Source: DASPNM01 sp035626515
GTDB lineage: Bacteria; Bacteroidota; Bacteroidia; Chitinophagales; Chitinophagaceae
Direction: 5' to 3'
Length of the DNA stretch: 64,000 nucleotides
Assembly (NCBI GenBank): GCA_035626515.1
Contig: DASPNM010000023.1
Span: 62,001-126,000 of the forward strand
Of the stretch, positions 32,058 through 40,606 are shown piece after piece. Each line of letters begins with the position of its first letter. Positions within the stretch are counted from its first letter, which is position 1. A program made the position numbers and the translations under genes. The notes below the pieces were generated by a model. The model searched no databases, had not been told where the DNA came from, and worked only from the letters and a program-made list of their open reading frames with translations.

Positions 32058-32087
32058 CGAAGATATTAAAATCGCGGCATGCGTCAA
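32058..32087 (-). promoter_or_regulatory. Candidate promoter of the dihydroorotase-like/heptose operon
   Basis: On the minus strand: TTG, 19 bases, then TATCTTCG, one mismatch from TAnnTTTG, ending 7 bases before the ATG at 32050. The transcript would be nearly leaderless. Confidence 0.45.
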
Positions 32088-32136
32088 TTTGGTCTCTTCG
32101 TCGGCCACGCCGGTTCGCACGCTTCGAAATAAGAAT

Positions 32137-32176
32137 GCCCGCCTTCCCCTTCGACAAGCTCAGGGCTTCGGCGGGC
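32137..32176. repeat. Palindromic dispersed repeat, copy 1
   Basis: 40 bases with outer arms GCCCGCC and GGCGGGC and an inner CTTCGACAAGCTCAGGG core. It lies 4 bases beyond the 3' end of tRNA-Pro(CGG). Copy 2 at 32276 differs by a one-base deletion and one substitution. The core word is one seen widely as an intergenic repeat in bacterial genomes. Confidence 0.8.
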
Positions 32177-32180
32177 AATG

Positions 32181-32254
32181 TCGGGCAGACTGGATTCGAA
32201 CCAGCGACCCCTACGTCCCGAACGTAGTGCGCTACCGGGCTGCGCTACTGCCCG
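32181..32254 (-). tRNA. tRNA-Pro (anticodon CGG)
   Basis: Reading the minus strand, a full cloverleaf forms: 7-bp acceptor CGGGCAG/CTGCCCG with discriminator A, D arm GCGC/GCGC, anticodon stem CTACG/CGTAG around TTCGGGA (anticodon CGG), and T loop TTCGAAT. C1-G72 with A73 are the usual proline identity elements. CCA is not encoded. 74 bases. Confidence 0.96.
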
Positions 32255-32275
32255 TTACCAAGGTGGTAACTAAAT

Positions 32276-32314
32276 GCCCGCCTTCCCTTCGACACGCTCA
32301 GGGCTTCGGCGGGC
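32276..32314. repeat. Palindromic dispersed repeat, copy 2
   Basis: 39 bases, near-identical to the copy at 32137 (GACACGCTCAGGG instead of GACAAGCTCAGGG, and one C fewer). It lies 4 bases beyond the 3' end of tRNA-Pro(GGG), exactly as copy 1 does for its tRNA. Between the units, TTACCA and TGGTAA (32255-32269) form a further small inverted repeat. Confidence 0.8.
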
Positions 32315-32318
32315 GATG

Positions 32319-32392
32319 TCGGGTGGACTGGATTCGAACCAGCGACCACTTGCACCCCATACAAGTGCGCTACCGGGCTGCGCCACCACCCG
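32319..32392 (-). tRNA. tRNA-Pro (anticodon GGG)
   Basis: Minus-strand cloverleaf with acceptor CGGGTGG/CCACCCG, discriminator A, anticodon stem CTTGT/GCAAG around ATGGGGT (anticodon GGG), and the same D arm and T arm as the neighbouring tRNA. CCA is not encoded. Differences from the other tRNA-Pro are compensated in the stems. Confidence 0.95.
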
Positions 32393-32415
32393 AACGCTTT
32401 GAATCAAGCGGGCTG

Positions 32416-32423
32416 CAAAACTA
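32416..32423 (-). promoter_or_regulatory. Candidate -7 box for the tRNA-Pro pair
   Basis: TAGTTTTG on the minus strand fits TAnnTTTG and lies 24 bases before the tRNA-Pro(GGG) 5' end. A TTTTTTG lies about 24 bases further upstream, somewhat too far. Confidence 0.4.
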
Positions 32424-32589
32424 AGCCATAATTATCAATTCCATGACCAAAAAAGAGTTAATCAGTTACCTCTCTCGAAGCGTTGGCTGACCGCTTCTGA
32501 AGCGGTACGCATCCAGTTTTGATGAAGCTGCCGACCGCAACCACCGGTGAGGAGGCAATGTCAAGACTGGGAAGACCGAGGCTAAACTC

Positions 32590-33858
32590 TCAGTGATCAT
32601 TCAGCGGCAGTCCTCTGCGCTGCCACTCCTTCCAGTTCACATACTCATCGCCCTTACGCTGGACCACCATGGTGATGCAATCCTCAACGGGACAAACGAG
32701 CTTGCAAAGATTGCAGCCCACGCATTCTTCTTCGATGACGGTGTATGTATTATATGGATTGCCGCGGGTGAGACTGATAGACTGGTGTGAGGTGTCCTCG
32801 CAGGCAATGTAGCAGAGTCCGCAATGAATGCATTTGTTCTGGTCTATGGAAGCCACGTGGTGGTAGTTGATGTCCAGATCTTCCCACTGAGTAAGCGTGT
32901 CTATTGATTTACCGATGAAATCATCAATCGTGCGGAAACCTTTTTCATCCATCCAGTTGTTCAGCCCCTCGCAGAGATCCTCAATGATGCGAAAGCCGTG
33001 TTTCATGACCGCGGTGCAAAGCTGAACCGATGTGGCTCCCAGCAGCATGAACTCTACGGCATCTTTCCACGTGCTGATACCGCCGATGCCGCTAACAGGC
33101 ACTTTTTGTGTAATAGGGTCCTGTACTATTGTGGTGAGCATTTTCAGCGCGATCGGCTTCACCGCCGGGCCGCAATAGCCGCCAAACACGGATTTGCCCG
33201 CCACGTATGGATTCGGCACGAACGTGTCAAGGTCAATACCCGTCACCGACTGGATGGTGTTGATGAGCGAAAGCGCATCGCTTCCGGCCCGAACCACTGC
33301 CTGCCCGGTCGGAACTACGGAGTGTACATTGGGAGTGAGCTTGGTGATGACCGGTATGGTAGCGGCTTCCATCACCCATTCCACCACCATGCAGGCAATC
33401 TCGGGATCCTGTCCCACGGTGGCACCCATGCCTCTTTCGGTCATGCCGTGCGGACACCCGAAATTCAGCTCCAGCCCGTGCGCACCAGTGTCTTCGACTT
33501 TTTTGATGAGCTCGTGCCAGCTCTTGCGGTCGTTGTCTGCCATCAGGGAAACGATCATCGCGCGGTCGGGAAATAAACGCACGCATTCGCTGATCTCTTT
33601 CAGGTTGATGTCGAGAGGACGATCGGAGATGAGCTCAATGTTGTTGAAGCCCATCATCCGCGTATTGTTGAAGTTGACCGCGGAATAACGTGAGGAAACA
33701 TTTTTCACCTGAGAGCCCAGGGTCTTCCAGACCACGCCGCCCCAACCGGCCTCAAAGGCGCGAAGCACGTTGTATTTTTTGTCCGTCGGCGGCGCACTCG
33801 CAAGCCAGAACGGGTTCGGAGATTTTATTCCGAGGAAATTGCAGGAGATGTCCGCCAT
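32590..33858 (-). CDS. preA: NAD-dependent dihydropyrimidine dehydrogenase, subunit PreA
   Basis: With PreT it reduces uracil or thymine to the dihydropyrimidine. The FMN-binding barrel begins MADISCNFLGIKSPNPFWLASAPPTDKKYN. The catalytic Cys is in LELNFGCPHGMTERGMG (about 130-146), with GGISTWKDAVEFMLLGATSVQ for FMN phosphate. Two C-terminal [4Fe-4S] clusters are CIHCGLCYIACED and CVGCNLCKLVCPVEDC. 422 residues is standard. Last gene of the minus-strand operon that runs from the aminopeptidase at 40244. Confidence 0.96.
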   Translation of the reverse strand: MADISCNFLGIKSPNPFWLASAPPTDKKYNVLRAFEAGWGGVVWKTLGSQVKNVSSRYSAVNFNNTRMMGFNNIELISDRPLDINLKEISECVRLFPDRAMIVSLMADNDRKSWHELIKKVEDTGAHGLELNFGCPHGMTERGMGATVGQDPEIACMVVEWVMEAATIPVITKLTPNVHSVVPTGQAVVRAGSDALSLINTIQSVTGIDLDTFVPNPYVAGKSVFGGYCGPAVKPIALKMLTTIVQDPITQKVPVSGIGGISTWKDAVEFMLLGATSVQLCTAVMKHGFRIIEDLCEGLNNWMDEKGFRTIDDFIGKSIDTLTQWEDLDINYHHVASIDQNKCIHCGLCYIACEDTSHQSISLTRGNPYNTYTVIEEECVGCNLCKLVCPVEDCITMVVQRKGDEYVNWKEWQRRGLPLNDH

Positions 33859-33890
33859 AGCTTTCTATTTTCGAAGCAAACAGGGGAAAC

Positions 33891-33939
33891 GAATATCGAA
33901 CATTGAACGTCGAAGTCGCCCACTGATCACTGATTACTC
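33891..33939. repeat. Drifting 7-bp tandem repeat between preA and preT, entering preT
   Basis: In phase: GAATATC, GAACATT, GAACGTC, GAAGTCG, CCCACTG, ATCACTG, ATTACTC. The last units form the end of the preT reading frame, including its stop (33927-33929). Units change gradually from one to the next. Confidence 0.55.
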
Positions 33940-35276
33940 ATTTTCATAAACTCCAGGATCGCCGCGGCGCCATCCTTGCCGGCCTGTACGGCATCCACTA
34001 CCTCTTTTCCACCATTCACGCAATCCCCCCCGGCAAATACACCGCCGATGCTGGTTACCGCCTTGTTGTGGACGACCAGCTTTCCTTTCGCGTTGCGCAG
34101 TCCAAGTTGCTCGACCAGCTGAACAAACGGACTTTGACCCGTCGCTTTGATCACCATATCCACATCAAAACTGATCAGTTCTCCGGTTGGCTCGGGGGCC
34201 GGCTTGCCCGTGTGATCGGGAGGTCCAAGTTTCATTTTCTCACAAACCAGCGCCTTCACTTTTCCATCCTGACCGACAATCTCCTTCGGCGCGGCGAGCC
34301 ATTCCATGTTGCAGCCGTCAAGCTTTGCCAAATCGAGCTCGTATTGCGTGCAATTCTTCTCGGCTTCGCTTCGGCGATAGATCATGGTAACTTCTTTTGC
34401 GCCCAGCCGTCTCGCCTGCGTGGCTGCATCAATGGCGGTCATGCCCATGCCGATCACCGCCACGCGATCCCCGACCGGTATTTCCGAATAACTGCGGCTT
34501 CGCAGTTCGTAAATGAAGCGAATCGCATCTACAACCCCGTCCAGCTCTTCACCCGCGATGTTCAGCCGGTTTGCCAGTCCCACCCCCATGGCCAGGTAAA
34601 CAGCATCAAATTCAGAACGAAGCTGATCGAGTCTGAGATTTTTTCCGAGTTCCTGGTTGTAGCGGATCTCAATGCCACCGAGAGAAGTTATGAAGTCCAC
34701 CTCGTCCTGGCAAAACGACGGAGTCACTTTGTATGCCGCGATGCCGTAAGTCATTAGTCCGCCGCCCTTGCTTTCTTTTTCAAATACTGTCACGTCGACG
34801 CCCTCCCGGGAAAGCACATGCGCACAACTCAATCCGGCAGGACCGGCTCCGACTACAGCCACTTTCTTACCCGCGGTCGGCTTGCGCTGAAAAAGTTTCC
34901 GCTTCTGCCTGATCGCCGGTTCGGTGGACCAGCGCTGCAGGCGCGCGATAGCAATCGGCTCTTCGTGCAGGAGATTGTAAACACAAGCCCCTTCACAGAG
35001 TTTCTCAACGGGACAAACTCTCGCGCATCCCCCGCCAAAAATATTTGCGCTGAAAATCGTATGCGCCGACCCTTTGAGATCGTCCGTCGCGATCTGGCGG
35101 ATGAATTTGGGAATGTTGATCGAAGTAGGGCAGGATTTGGTGCACGGGGCGTCGTAGCAATAGAGACAACGGTTGGCCTCCACGAGTGCGGCTTCACGGT
35201 TCTCGAAGGGAGGCCGGATGTCACTGAAATTCTTTTCATATTCTTCCGACTTCAGCCTGTTGTTGCGAATCGCCAT
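33927..35276 (-). CDS. preT: NAD-dependent dihydropyrimidine dehydrogenase, subunit PreT
   Basis: Electron-input subunit that passes electrons from NAD(P)H through FAD and Fe-S clusters to PreA. The N-terminal cluster domain has CLYCYDAPCTKSCPTSINIP and CARVCPVEKLCEGACVYN (about 35-110). The FAD loop is VAVVGAGPAGLSCAHVLSREG (about 138-158), the NAD(P) loop VAVIGMGMTAIDAATQARRLG (about 265-285), and the second FAD contact GGVFAGGDCVNGG near the end. 449 residues. The last codons lie in a heptamer repeat, so the C-terminus (KMSNQ) may be variable between strains. Confidence 0.95.
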   Translation of the reverse strand: MAIRNNRLKSEEYEKNFSDIRPPFENREAALVEANRCLYCYDAPCTKSCPTSINIPKFIRQIATDDLKGSAHTIFSANIFGGGCARVCPVEKLCEGACVYNLLHEEPIAIARLQRWSTEPAIRQKRKLFQRKPTAGKKVAVVGAGPAGLSCAHVLSREGVDVTVFEKESKGGGLMTYGIAAYKVTPSFCQDEVDFITSLGGIEIRYNQELGKNLRLDQLRSEFDAVYLAMGVGLANRLNIAGEELDGVVDAIRFIYELRSRSYSEIPVGDRVAVIGMGMTAIDAATQARRLGAKEVTMIYRRSEAEKNCTQYELDLAKLDGCNMEWLAAPKEIVGQDGKVKALVCEKMKLGPPDHTGKPAPEPTGELISFDVDMVIKATGQSPFVQLVEQLGLRNAKGKLVVHNKAVTSIGGVFAGGDCVNGGKEVVDAVQAGKDGAAAILEFMKMSNQ

Positions 35277-35294
35277 CTTTTGAGTTTTATAGGA

Positions 35295-36161
35295 TCAGAG
35301 TTCCACCAGCTTTCCATAGGTTTCGGGCCGGCGGTCACGGTAAAACTGCCAGACGCTTCGAACCTCTTCAATCATGTGGAGGTCGAATTCTGCCACCAGC
35401 AATTCGTCCTTGTCTTCACTCGCCTGCGCAAAAATTTGCCCTCGCGGATCTACAAAGTAGGAGGAACCGTAAAACTTTCCCAGATTCCAGGGACGCTCCG
35501 TTCCCACCCGGTTAATGCAGCCCATGAAATACCCGTTCGCCGCCGCGTGCGCCGGCTGCTCCAGTTTCCAGAGATATTGCGAAAGCCCCGCGACGGTGGC
35601 CGAAGGGTTGTAAACAATCTCCGCTCCGTTGAGGCCGAGAATTCTCGCGCCATCCGGGAAATGCCGGTCGTAACAAATATAGACGCCGACCTTTGCGTAC
35701 TTCGTTGCAAATACCGGATAACCCAGGTTGCCGGGACGGAAAAAGAATTTCTCCCAGAAACCGCTGGTATGCGGAATGTGGTTTTTCCTGTATTTGCCAA
35801 GATAAGTACCGTCCGCATCAATTACGGCAGCGGTATTGTAAAGAAATCCAGCCTGCTCTTTTTCATAAAGCGGCACGATCATCACCATATTATACCTGCG
35901 CGCATACTCGGCCATTCGCTCTGTAGTAGGTCCCGGAACGGGCTCCGCTGATTCGTACCAGGCTTTGTCCTGCCCCGGACAGAAATACGGCGTGTTGAAG
36001 ATCTCCTGGAGGCAAAGGATCTGGACCCCCTGCCTGCCGGCATTCTCGATGAAGGGAATGTGTTTCTGCAGCATCGCCTCTTTTATCTCCGCGATGGAGC
36101 CTTCGCCTTCCGTTTTGGGAAGACTCATCTGGATCAATCCCGACTTGATTATTCTGGCCAT
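35295..36161 (-). CDS. Beta-ureidopropionase-like carbon-nitrogen hydrolase
   Basis: Nitrilase-superfamily enzyme expected to hydrolyse N-carbamoyl-beta-alanine or N-carbamoyl-beta-aminoisobutyrate to the free amino acid, CO2 and ammonia. The catalytic triad is visible: Glu in QILCLQEIFNTPYF (about 53), Lys in GKYRKNHIPH (about 126) and Cys in VGVYICYDRHFPDGARI (about 160). 288 residues is normal for bacterial members. It sits between preT (18 bases downstream) and dihydropyrimidinase (25 bases upstream). The pathway context makes ureidopropionase much more likely than nitrilase or amidase. Confidence 0.9.
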   Translation of the reverse strand: MARIIKSGLIQMSLPKTEGEGSIAEIKEAMLQKHIPFIENAGRQGVQILCLQEIFNTPYFCPGQDKAWYESAEPVPGPTTERMAEYARRYNMVMIVPLYEKEQAGFLYNTAAVIDADGTYLGKYRKNHIPHTSGFWEKFFFRPGNLGYPVFATKYAKVGVYICYDRHFPDGARILGLNGAEIVYNPSATVAGLSQYLWKLEQPAHAAANGYFMGCINRVGTERPWNLGKFYGSSYFVDPRGQIFAQASEDKDELLVAEFDLHMIEEVRSVWQFYRDRRPETYGKLVEL

Positions 36162-36186
36162 AAGTTATTCTTGTGTCCTTTCCGAA

Positions 36187-37563
36187 TCAGATTTTCGCGT
36201 CCACCTGCTTCCGCTTCAGGAATTCTCCATAACCTTTTTCCAGCAGGCATTGTCCGCTTTCGATCGCAACTTTGCCGCGCAGGATTACGGTTTTTACCTT
36301 TCCCTGCAGCTCCCAGCCTTCGTATGCGGAATAATCCACATTCATGTGGTGGGTACGCGCTGACAATTTATGTTTTTCAGCCGGATCAAAAATCACAATA
36401 TCGGCATCGCTACCGGGGGCAATCGTCCCCTTGCGGGGGAACATGCCGAAAATCTTCGCAGGGTTGGTGCAGGCCACTTCCACAAACCTGTTCAATGTGA
36501 TCCTCCCTTTATGCACTCCTTCGCTGTAAAGAAGTTCGATGCGGTTTTCGATGGCGGGGTGGCCGTTCGGAATTTTCGAAAAATCATCTTTGCCCATCAG
36601 CTTCTGTTCCCATTTAAACGGACAATGGTCGGTGGCCACCACCTGCACGAGTCCCTGGTTGATCCCGGCCCAGAGGGTTTCCTGGTCTTTGTGCTGCCGC
36701 AGGGGCGGACTCATCACCCATTTTGCACCGTCCTCGCGTTCGTACAGCGAGGCGTCGAGGATTAGATATTGTATGCAGGTCTCAACAAACACGTGCTGGT
36801 TGCGCCGCGTGGCGTTTCGGGCTGCGTTGAGGGCGCCCTCGCAGGTGAGGTGGACAATGTAACCGGGGCACCCGGTGTAATAGGCCATGTCAATGAAGCG
36901 TTCGCTGGCCTCGGCCTCTGTGATTTCGGGTTGGGAAAGGTAATGGTAGAGGGGAGAAAGCTTGCCTTCGCCCCGGTGGCGCGCGACGAGATAATCGATC
37001 ATATCGCCATTCGTGGCGTGCACGTTGATCAGCCCGCCCTGCCGCTTCACTTCTTCCATCAGCCCGATCATCTGGCGGTCGTCGATCATCAGCGCGCCCT
37101 TGTAAGCCATGAATGTCTTGAAGGAAGTGATTCCTTCATCGATCATGTTCCGTATTTCCGTGCGCGTGTTCTCATTGAAGTCCGTCACCGCCATGTGAAA
37201 GCTGTAGTCGGAGAGGCAATTGCCGTCTGATCTTCCCCGCCATTCGTCCAGCGCGGCCTGCAGGGGGTTACCCTGTTTCTGGAGCACGAAATCAATTACG
37301 GAAGTTGTGCCCCCAAACAACGCTGCTCTTGTGCCTGTTTCATAATTATCGCTCGAGAATGTTCCCATGAAGGGCATGTCGAGATGCACGTGCGGGTCCA
37401 CGCCGCCGGGAAATACCAGCTTTCCCGCCGCGTCGATTTCCGTCTCAGCCTGAACGGGCAGATCGCGTCCGATCGCGCGCACGGTTTCGCCTTCGATCCA
37501 GATGTCTGCAACCTGATCGCTGTCGGCGGTAATTACCCTTCCGTTCCTAATCAGCAGGGACAT
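36187..37563 (-). CDS. hydA: Dihydropyrimidinase
   Basis: Opens dihydrouracil or dihydrothymine to the N-carbamoyl beta-amino acid. Binuclear-metal amidohydrolase: HVHLD (about 58-62), carbamylated Lys in SFKTFMAYKG (about 150), His in INVHATNGD and in YIVHLTCEGALN, and Asp in VVATDHCPF (about 315). All ligands are present, unlike in the dihydroorotase-like protein at 30788. 458 residues is typical. Its first 17 bases overlap the end of the NCS1 permease gene, indicating translational coupling. Confidence 0.95.
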   Translation of the reverse strand: MSLLIRNGRVITADSDQVADIWIEGETVRAIGRDLPVQAETEIDAAGKLVFPGGVDPHVHLDMPFMGTFSSDNYETGTRAALFGGTTSVIDFVLQKQGNPLQAALDEWRGRSDGNCLSDYSFHMAVTDFNENTRTEIRNMIDEGITSFKTFMAYKGALMIDDRQMIGLMEEVKRQGGLINVHATNGDMIDYLVARHRGEGKLSPLYHYLSQPEITEAEASERFIDMAYYTGCPGYIVHLTCEGALNAARNATRRNQHVFVETCIQYLILDASLYEREDGAKWVMSPPLRQHKDQETLWAGINQGLVQVVATDHCPFKWEQKLMGKDDFSKIPNGHPAIENRIELLYSEGVHKGRITLNRFVEVACTNPAKIFGMFPRKGTIAPGSDADIVIFDPAEKHKLSARTHHMNVDYSAYEGWELQGKVKTVILRGKVAIESGQCLLEKGYGEFLKRKQVDAKI

Positions 37564-39040
37564 AAGCGGCTTTTTTTATCAATGAAGAAGAACGGGTTCG
37601 CATCAATAAGATATAGACAATTCCTGAAACAAAAAATCCGACAAACCAGGCATAATGGTAGAGGTCGGAAAGCCAGGCCGGGAAGAGCGATGACCCCACG
37701 AGCTTCACCTGCAGCAGGAAGCCCGGAAGGTTTGGAAGGATGCCCGCCAGTAATGCCAGAAGGGCGGCGCTGTTCAGCCCGCTGCCGTAGCTGTATAATC
37801 CGCGCGGCTGGTACAGCTCATTCGCGACCAGCTCCTGATTTCTGACCAGGTAATAATCAGCGATCATAATTCCACCCACGGGTCCCAGCAGGCTCGAATA
37901 GGCGATCAGCCACGTAAAGATGTATCCGGTCGGGTCGGCAATGAGTTTCCACGGTAAAATGAGCACTCCCAGCACGCCGGTGATGTAACCACCCATTCGG
38001 AAGCTGATCCTCCGCGGCCAGAGATTGGAAAAATCGTTCGCAGGACTGACGATGTTGGCCGCTATATTCGTGGCGAGCGTGGAGATCGCGACAGCGATCA
38101 TGGTGAAGCTGACCATGAGGCGGTCGTCGAATTTTCCGGCGAGCGCTACAGGATCCCAGATGGTATGACCGTACACAATCGCGGTTGCAGAGGTTACCGC
38201 AACGCCGATGAATGCGAACAGGGTCATGGAAGGAGGAAGTCCGATCGCCTGCCCGCGGATCTGCGCTTTCTGGCTTTTCGCATACCGCGTAAAATCAGGA
38301 ATATTTAATGAGAGTGTGGCCCAGAATCCCACCATCCCGGTGAGAGCCGGAAAGAAAAAATTCCAGAATTCCGCACTGCTGGCAAAGCGCGCCGGCTTTT
38401 CAAGTATGGGACCCAGTCCCCGCGCGGCGGAAATCGCCCAGAAAAGCAGGGCTAACGCCGCGATTGGAAGAAAGATTGCTTTAAACACAAGCAATTTGCG
38501 AATACTTTCCACCCCGAGGTAAACGATCAGCATGTTCAGCAGCCAGAAAACAAAAAAACAGATCGCCGGGCCCGTATCCAGTCCCGTCCATTCCGGAAAA
38601 ATTCGTGGTATTGTTTCGAGCGCCGGGATCCAGAGCCGAAACATTTGATAAAGTGCAAAGCCGCCGATCCAGGTTTGTATTCCAAACCAGCCGCAGGCAA
38701 CGATAGCTCTCAGCATGGCCGGAATGTTTGCGCCCGTCGTGCCGAAGCTGGCGCGGGCCAGCACAGGGAAAGGAATGCCGTATTTCGCCCCAGCGTGGCC
38801 GTTCAATATCATCGGAACGAGCACGATCGAATTTCCCAGAAAAATGGTGAGGATGGCCTGCCACCAGTTCATACCCCCGTCGATTAGAGAGCTTGCAAGC
38901 ATATAAGTGGGTATGCAAAGGCTCATGCTGATCCAGAGGGCCGCATAATTCCAGGTACCCCATTTCCGGTTCTCCGGCGGAATGGGCGCGAGGTCTTCGT
39001 TGATGAGTGGGTTGCGGGTATCGTTTCCGGCGGTTTCCAT
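37547..39040 (-). CDS. NCS1-family nucleobase:cation symporter
   Basis: Twelve-helix inner-membrane permease, expected to import uracil, thymine, allantoin or hydantoin. Family text includes NRKWGTWNYAALWISMSLCIPTYMLASSLID (TM1), GAKYGIPFPVLARASFGTTGANIPAMLRAIVACGWFGIQTWIGG (TM2-3, substrate region), and TGPAICFFVFWLLNMLIVYLGVESIRKL. 497 residues is standard. The coding frame overlaps dihydropyrimidinase, so a pyrimidine or dihydropyrimidine substrate is the natural inference. It starts 10 bases after the aminopeptidase stop. Confidence 0.92.
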   Translation of the reverse strand: METAGNDTRNPLINEDLAPIPPENRKWGTWNYAALWISMSLCIPTYMLASSLIDGGMNWWQAILTIFLGNSIVLVPMILNGHAGAKYGIPFPVLARASFGTTGANIPAMLRAIVACGWFGIQTWIGGFALYQMFRLWIPALETIPRIFPEWTGLDTGPAICFFVFWLLNMLIVYLGVESIRKLLVFKAIFLPIAALALLFWAISAARGLGPILEKPARFASSAEFWNFFFPALTGMVGFWATLSLNIPDFTRYAKSQKAQIRGQAIGLPPSMTLFAFIGVAVTSATAIVYGHTIWDPVALAGKFDDRLMVSFTMIAVAISTLATNIAANIVSPANDFSNLWPRRISFRMGGYITGVLGVLILPWKLIADPTGYIFTWLIAYSSLLGPVGGIMIADYYLVRNQELVANELYQPRGLYSYGSGLNSAALLALLAGILPNLPGFLLQVKLVGSSLFPAWLSDLYHYAWFVGFFVSGIVYILLMRTRSSSLIKKAAYVPAD

Positions 39041-39050
39041 AAAATTCCGT

Positions 39051-40244
39051 TCAGTGAGCTGGCTGTCGAATGCGATTGAATTTTTTCATGATCTCCATGA
39101 CTTTCGCTCTCGGTAGCCCGTAAACTTTGTTGCCATCAATTCCTTCCATCGTTTCGCCCGCAAAAAGCGCATTGATGATCGCTTCTTCGGTAGCCTGGAT
39201 GGTCGCAGCAAAGAGCGCGTTCATTCCTTCATTGGGCATCGTTTCCACCATTTGATTTTTATCGTTGCTGAACGCGTTCGTGTTCGCGGTGGAGAACGCG
39301 ATGAAGATGTCCCCCGATCCGTTCCCTCCAATTCCGCCCGTACGGTGCAGTCCGAGAGGAATGCGTTGCGCCAGCCGCTTCAACTGGTGGGGCAGGAGCG
39401 GAGCATCGGTTGCCAGTATTACGATGATGCTGCCTAGCTCTGGTTCCGTATCCGGGTTGTTTCTTTTGTACGCGTTGATGCCCGCGATCCGCACGGGCAG
39501 GGTGTCCAGAAGTTGCCTGCCCACAGGCACTCCGGCGATTGTAAGTTGTCCGCGGCTGCCGTGGTTGGCCTGCACCAGAACGCCCACCGTGTATCCGCCC
39601 GCTTCCCTGCTCACGACCCGGGACGAACTACCGATTCCGCCTTTAAATCCATGGCAGATCATGCCCGTACCACCGCCGACCGAGCCCTCCGTAACCGGGC
39701 CGCCGCGGGCGCTGTCAAGCGCGCGGTAAACATGCTGCCTGCGTACGTGCTGTCCATTGATGTCATTGAGAATACCGTCATAAGTTTCCGCTACCACCGG
39801 GTAGGCGTACCAGTAATCGCGTGCGAAAGGCGTATAATATTTTCTTTCATCCATCCATTGCCAGGTCGCATCGCGGACAGTCCCTACGTTTCCGGTGTTG
39901 GTGATGAGGATGGGCGTTTCCAGAAAGCCGGACTCCTCTATCCAGTGAGTGCCGGTCATGTCGCCGTTTCCGTTGAGGGCATAAAAATTCGCGTACACCG
40001 GTCGAAATTCTTTTCCGTGGGGAAGAATTGCCGTGACGCCCGTACGCACCGGACCCACGCCCTTGCGGAGAGCACCATTCCCCTCGATCAGCGTGACGTG
40101 TCCTGCCGTTACATTTCCCACATCCGTAATGGCGTTGAATTTCCCCGGCGTTCCGTCGAACGGAATACCGTAGTCGCGGGCGCGGCGGGTTTGTGCAGAG
40201 GAAATAAAAGATACCAGGAGCAGCAGGGCGGCCAACAGTTTCAT
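39051..40244 (-). CDS. DmpA/BapA-type P1-family aminopeptidase, exported
   Basis: Self-processing N-terminal nucleophile peptidase family. Members release N-terminal D-Ala, Gly or beta-amino acids from peptides. The signal peptide MKLLAALLLLVSFISSAQ suggests a periplasmic enzyme. Conserved parts are NAITDVGNVTAGHVTLIEG, GNVGTVRDATWQW, VGGGTGMICHGFKGGIGSSSRVV, and VGVLVQANHGSRGQL (about 235-250). The Ser after NHG in the last segment is the probable self-cleavage site and nucleophile. 397 residues. First gene of the pyrimidine-catabolic operon; a role in releasing beta-alanine is suggested by context only. Confidence 0.9.
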   Translation of the reverse strand: MKLLAALLLLVSFISSAQTRRARDYGIPFDGTPGKFNAITDVGNVTAGHVTLIEGNGALRKGVGPVRTGVTAILPHGKEFRPVYANFYALNGNGDMTGTHWIEESGFLETPILITNTGNVGTVRDATWQWMDERKYYTPFARDYWYAYPVVAETYDGILNDINGQHVRRQHVYRALDSARGGPVTEGSVGGGTGMICHGFKGGIGSSSRVVSREAGGYTVGVLVQANHGSRGQLTIAGVPVGRQLLDTLPVRIAGINAYKRNNPDTEPELGSIIVILATDAPLLPHQLKRLAQRIPLGLHRTGGIGGNGSGDIFIAFSTANTNAFSNDKNQMVETMPNEGMNALFAATIQATEEAIINALFAGETMEGIDGNKVYGLPRAKVMEIMKKFNRIRQPAH

Positions 40245-40606
40245 TCAAGTCAGTTTTGATTGGTGAGGAAACCTTGCAAACCAGTTGAACTTCCGAATTT
40301 ACGAAACGGGTGCACAATATTCATCCTTTTTCGACGGCCGGTGGCAGGTAGGTGACACGGAGATAAAGCCCACCCGCTTTTGACGTTACGGGAACTTTCA
40401 AATTTCCTGCTGCTGCTCATTGTTGTTCCCCCTTTTTCCCCAGGTGGGTGATATGGGAGTGTTGGAATTAGTCGTCACGCGCCGTTTCTGGCATTTTGCA
40501 AAATCCTGTAATTCCGTGTCAATGAAACTGGTTTGCTTTTTGTTTCGGGGTCGGATATTTCGGGCTGCCAATTTCCTCCTGGGTAAGTTGAATCGAAACT
40601 GTTCGT
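40245..40606. other. 362-base gap between divergent genes, no clear element
   Basis: The gap must hold the promoters of the dmpA-led operon (minus) and the desaturase (plus). I find no perfect TAnnTTTG box on either strand near the two starts, no hairpin with a T tract and no tRNA. The segment near 40420-40445 is rich in C and T runs. Confidence 0.5.

Noticed and set aside
32089..32424. 111-residue plus-strand frame with two DWIRTSD segments
   Set aside because: It runs antisense across the two tRNA-Pro genes. DWIRTSD is the well-known false translation of the T arm of tRNAs.
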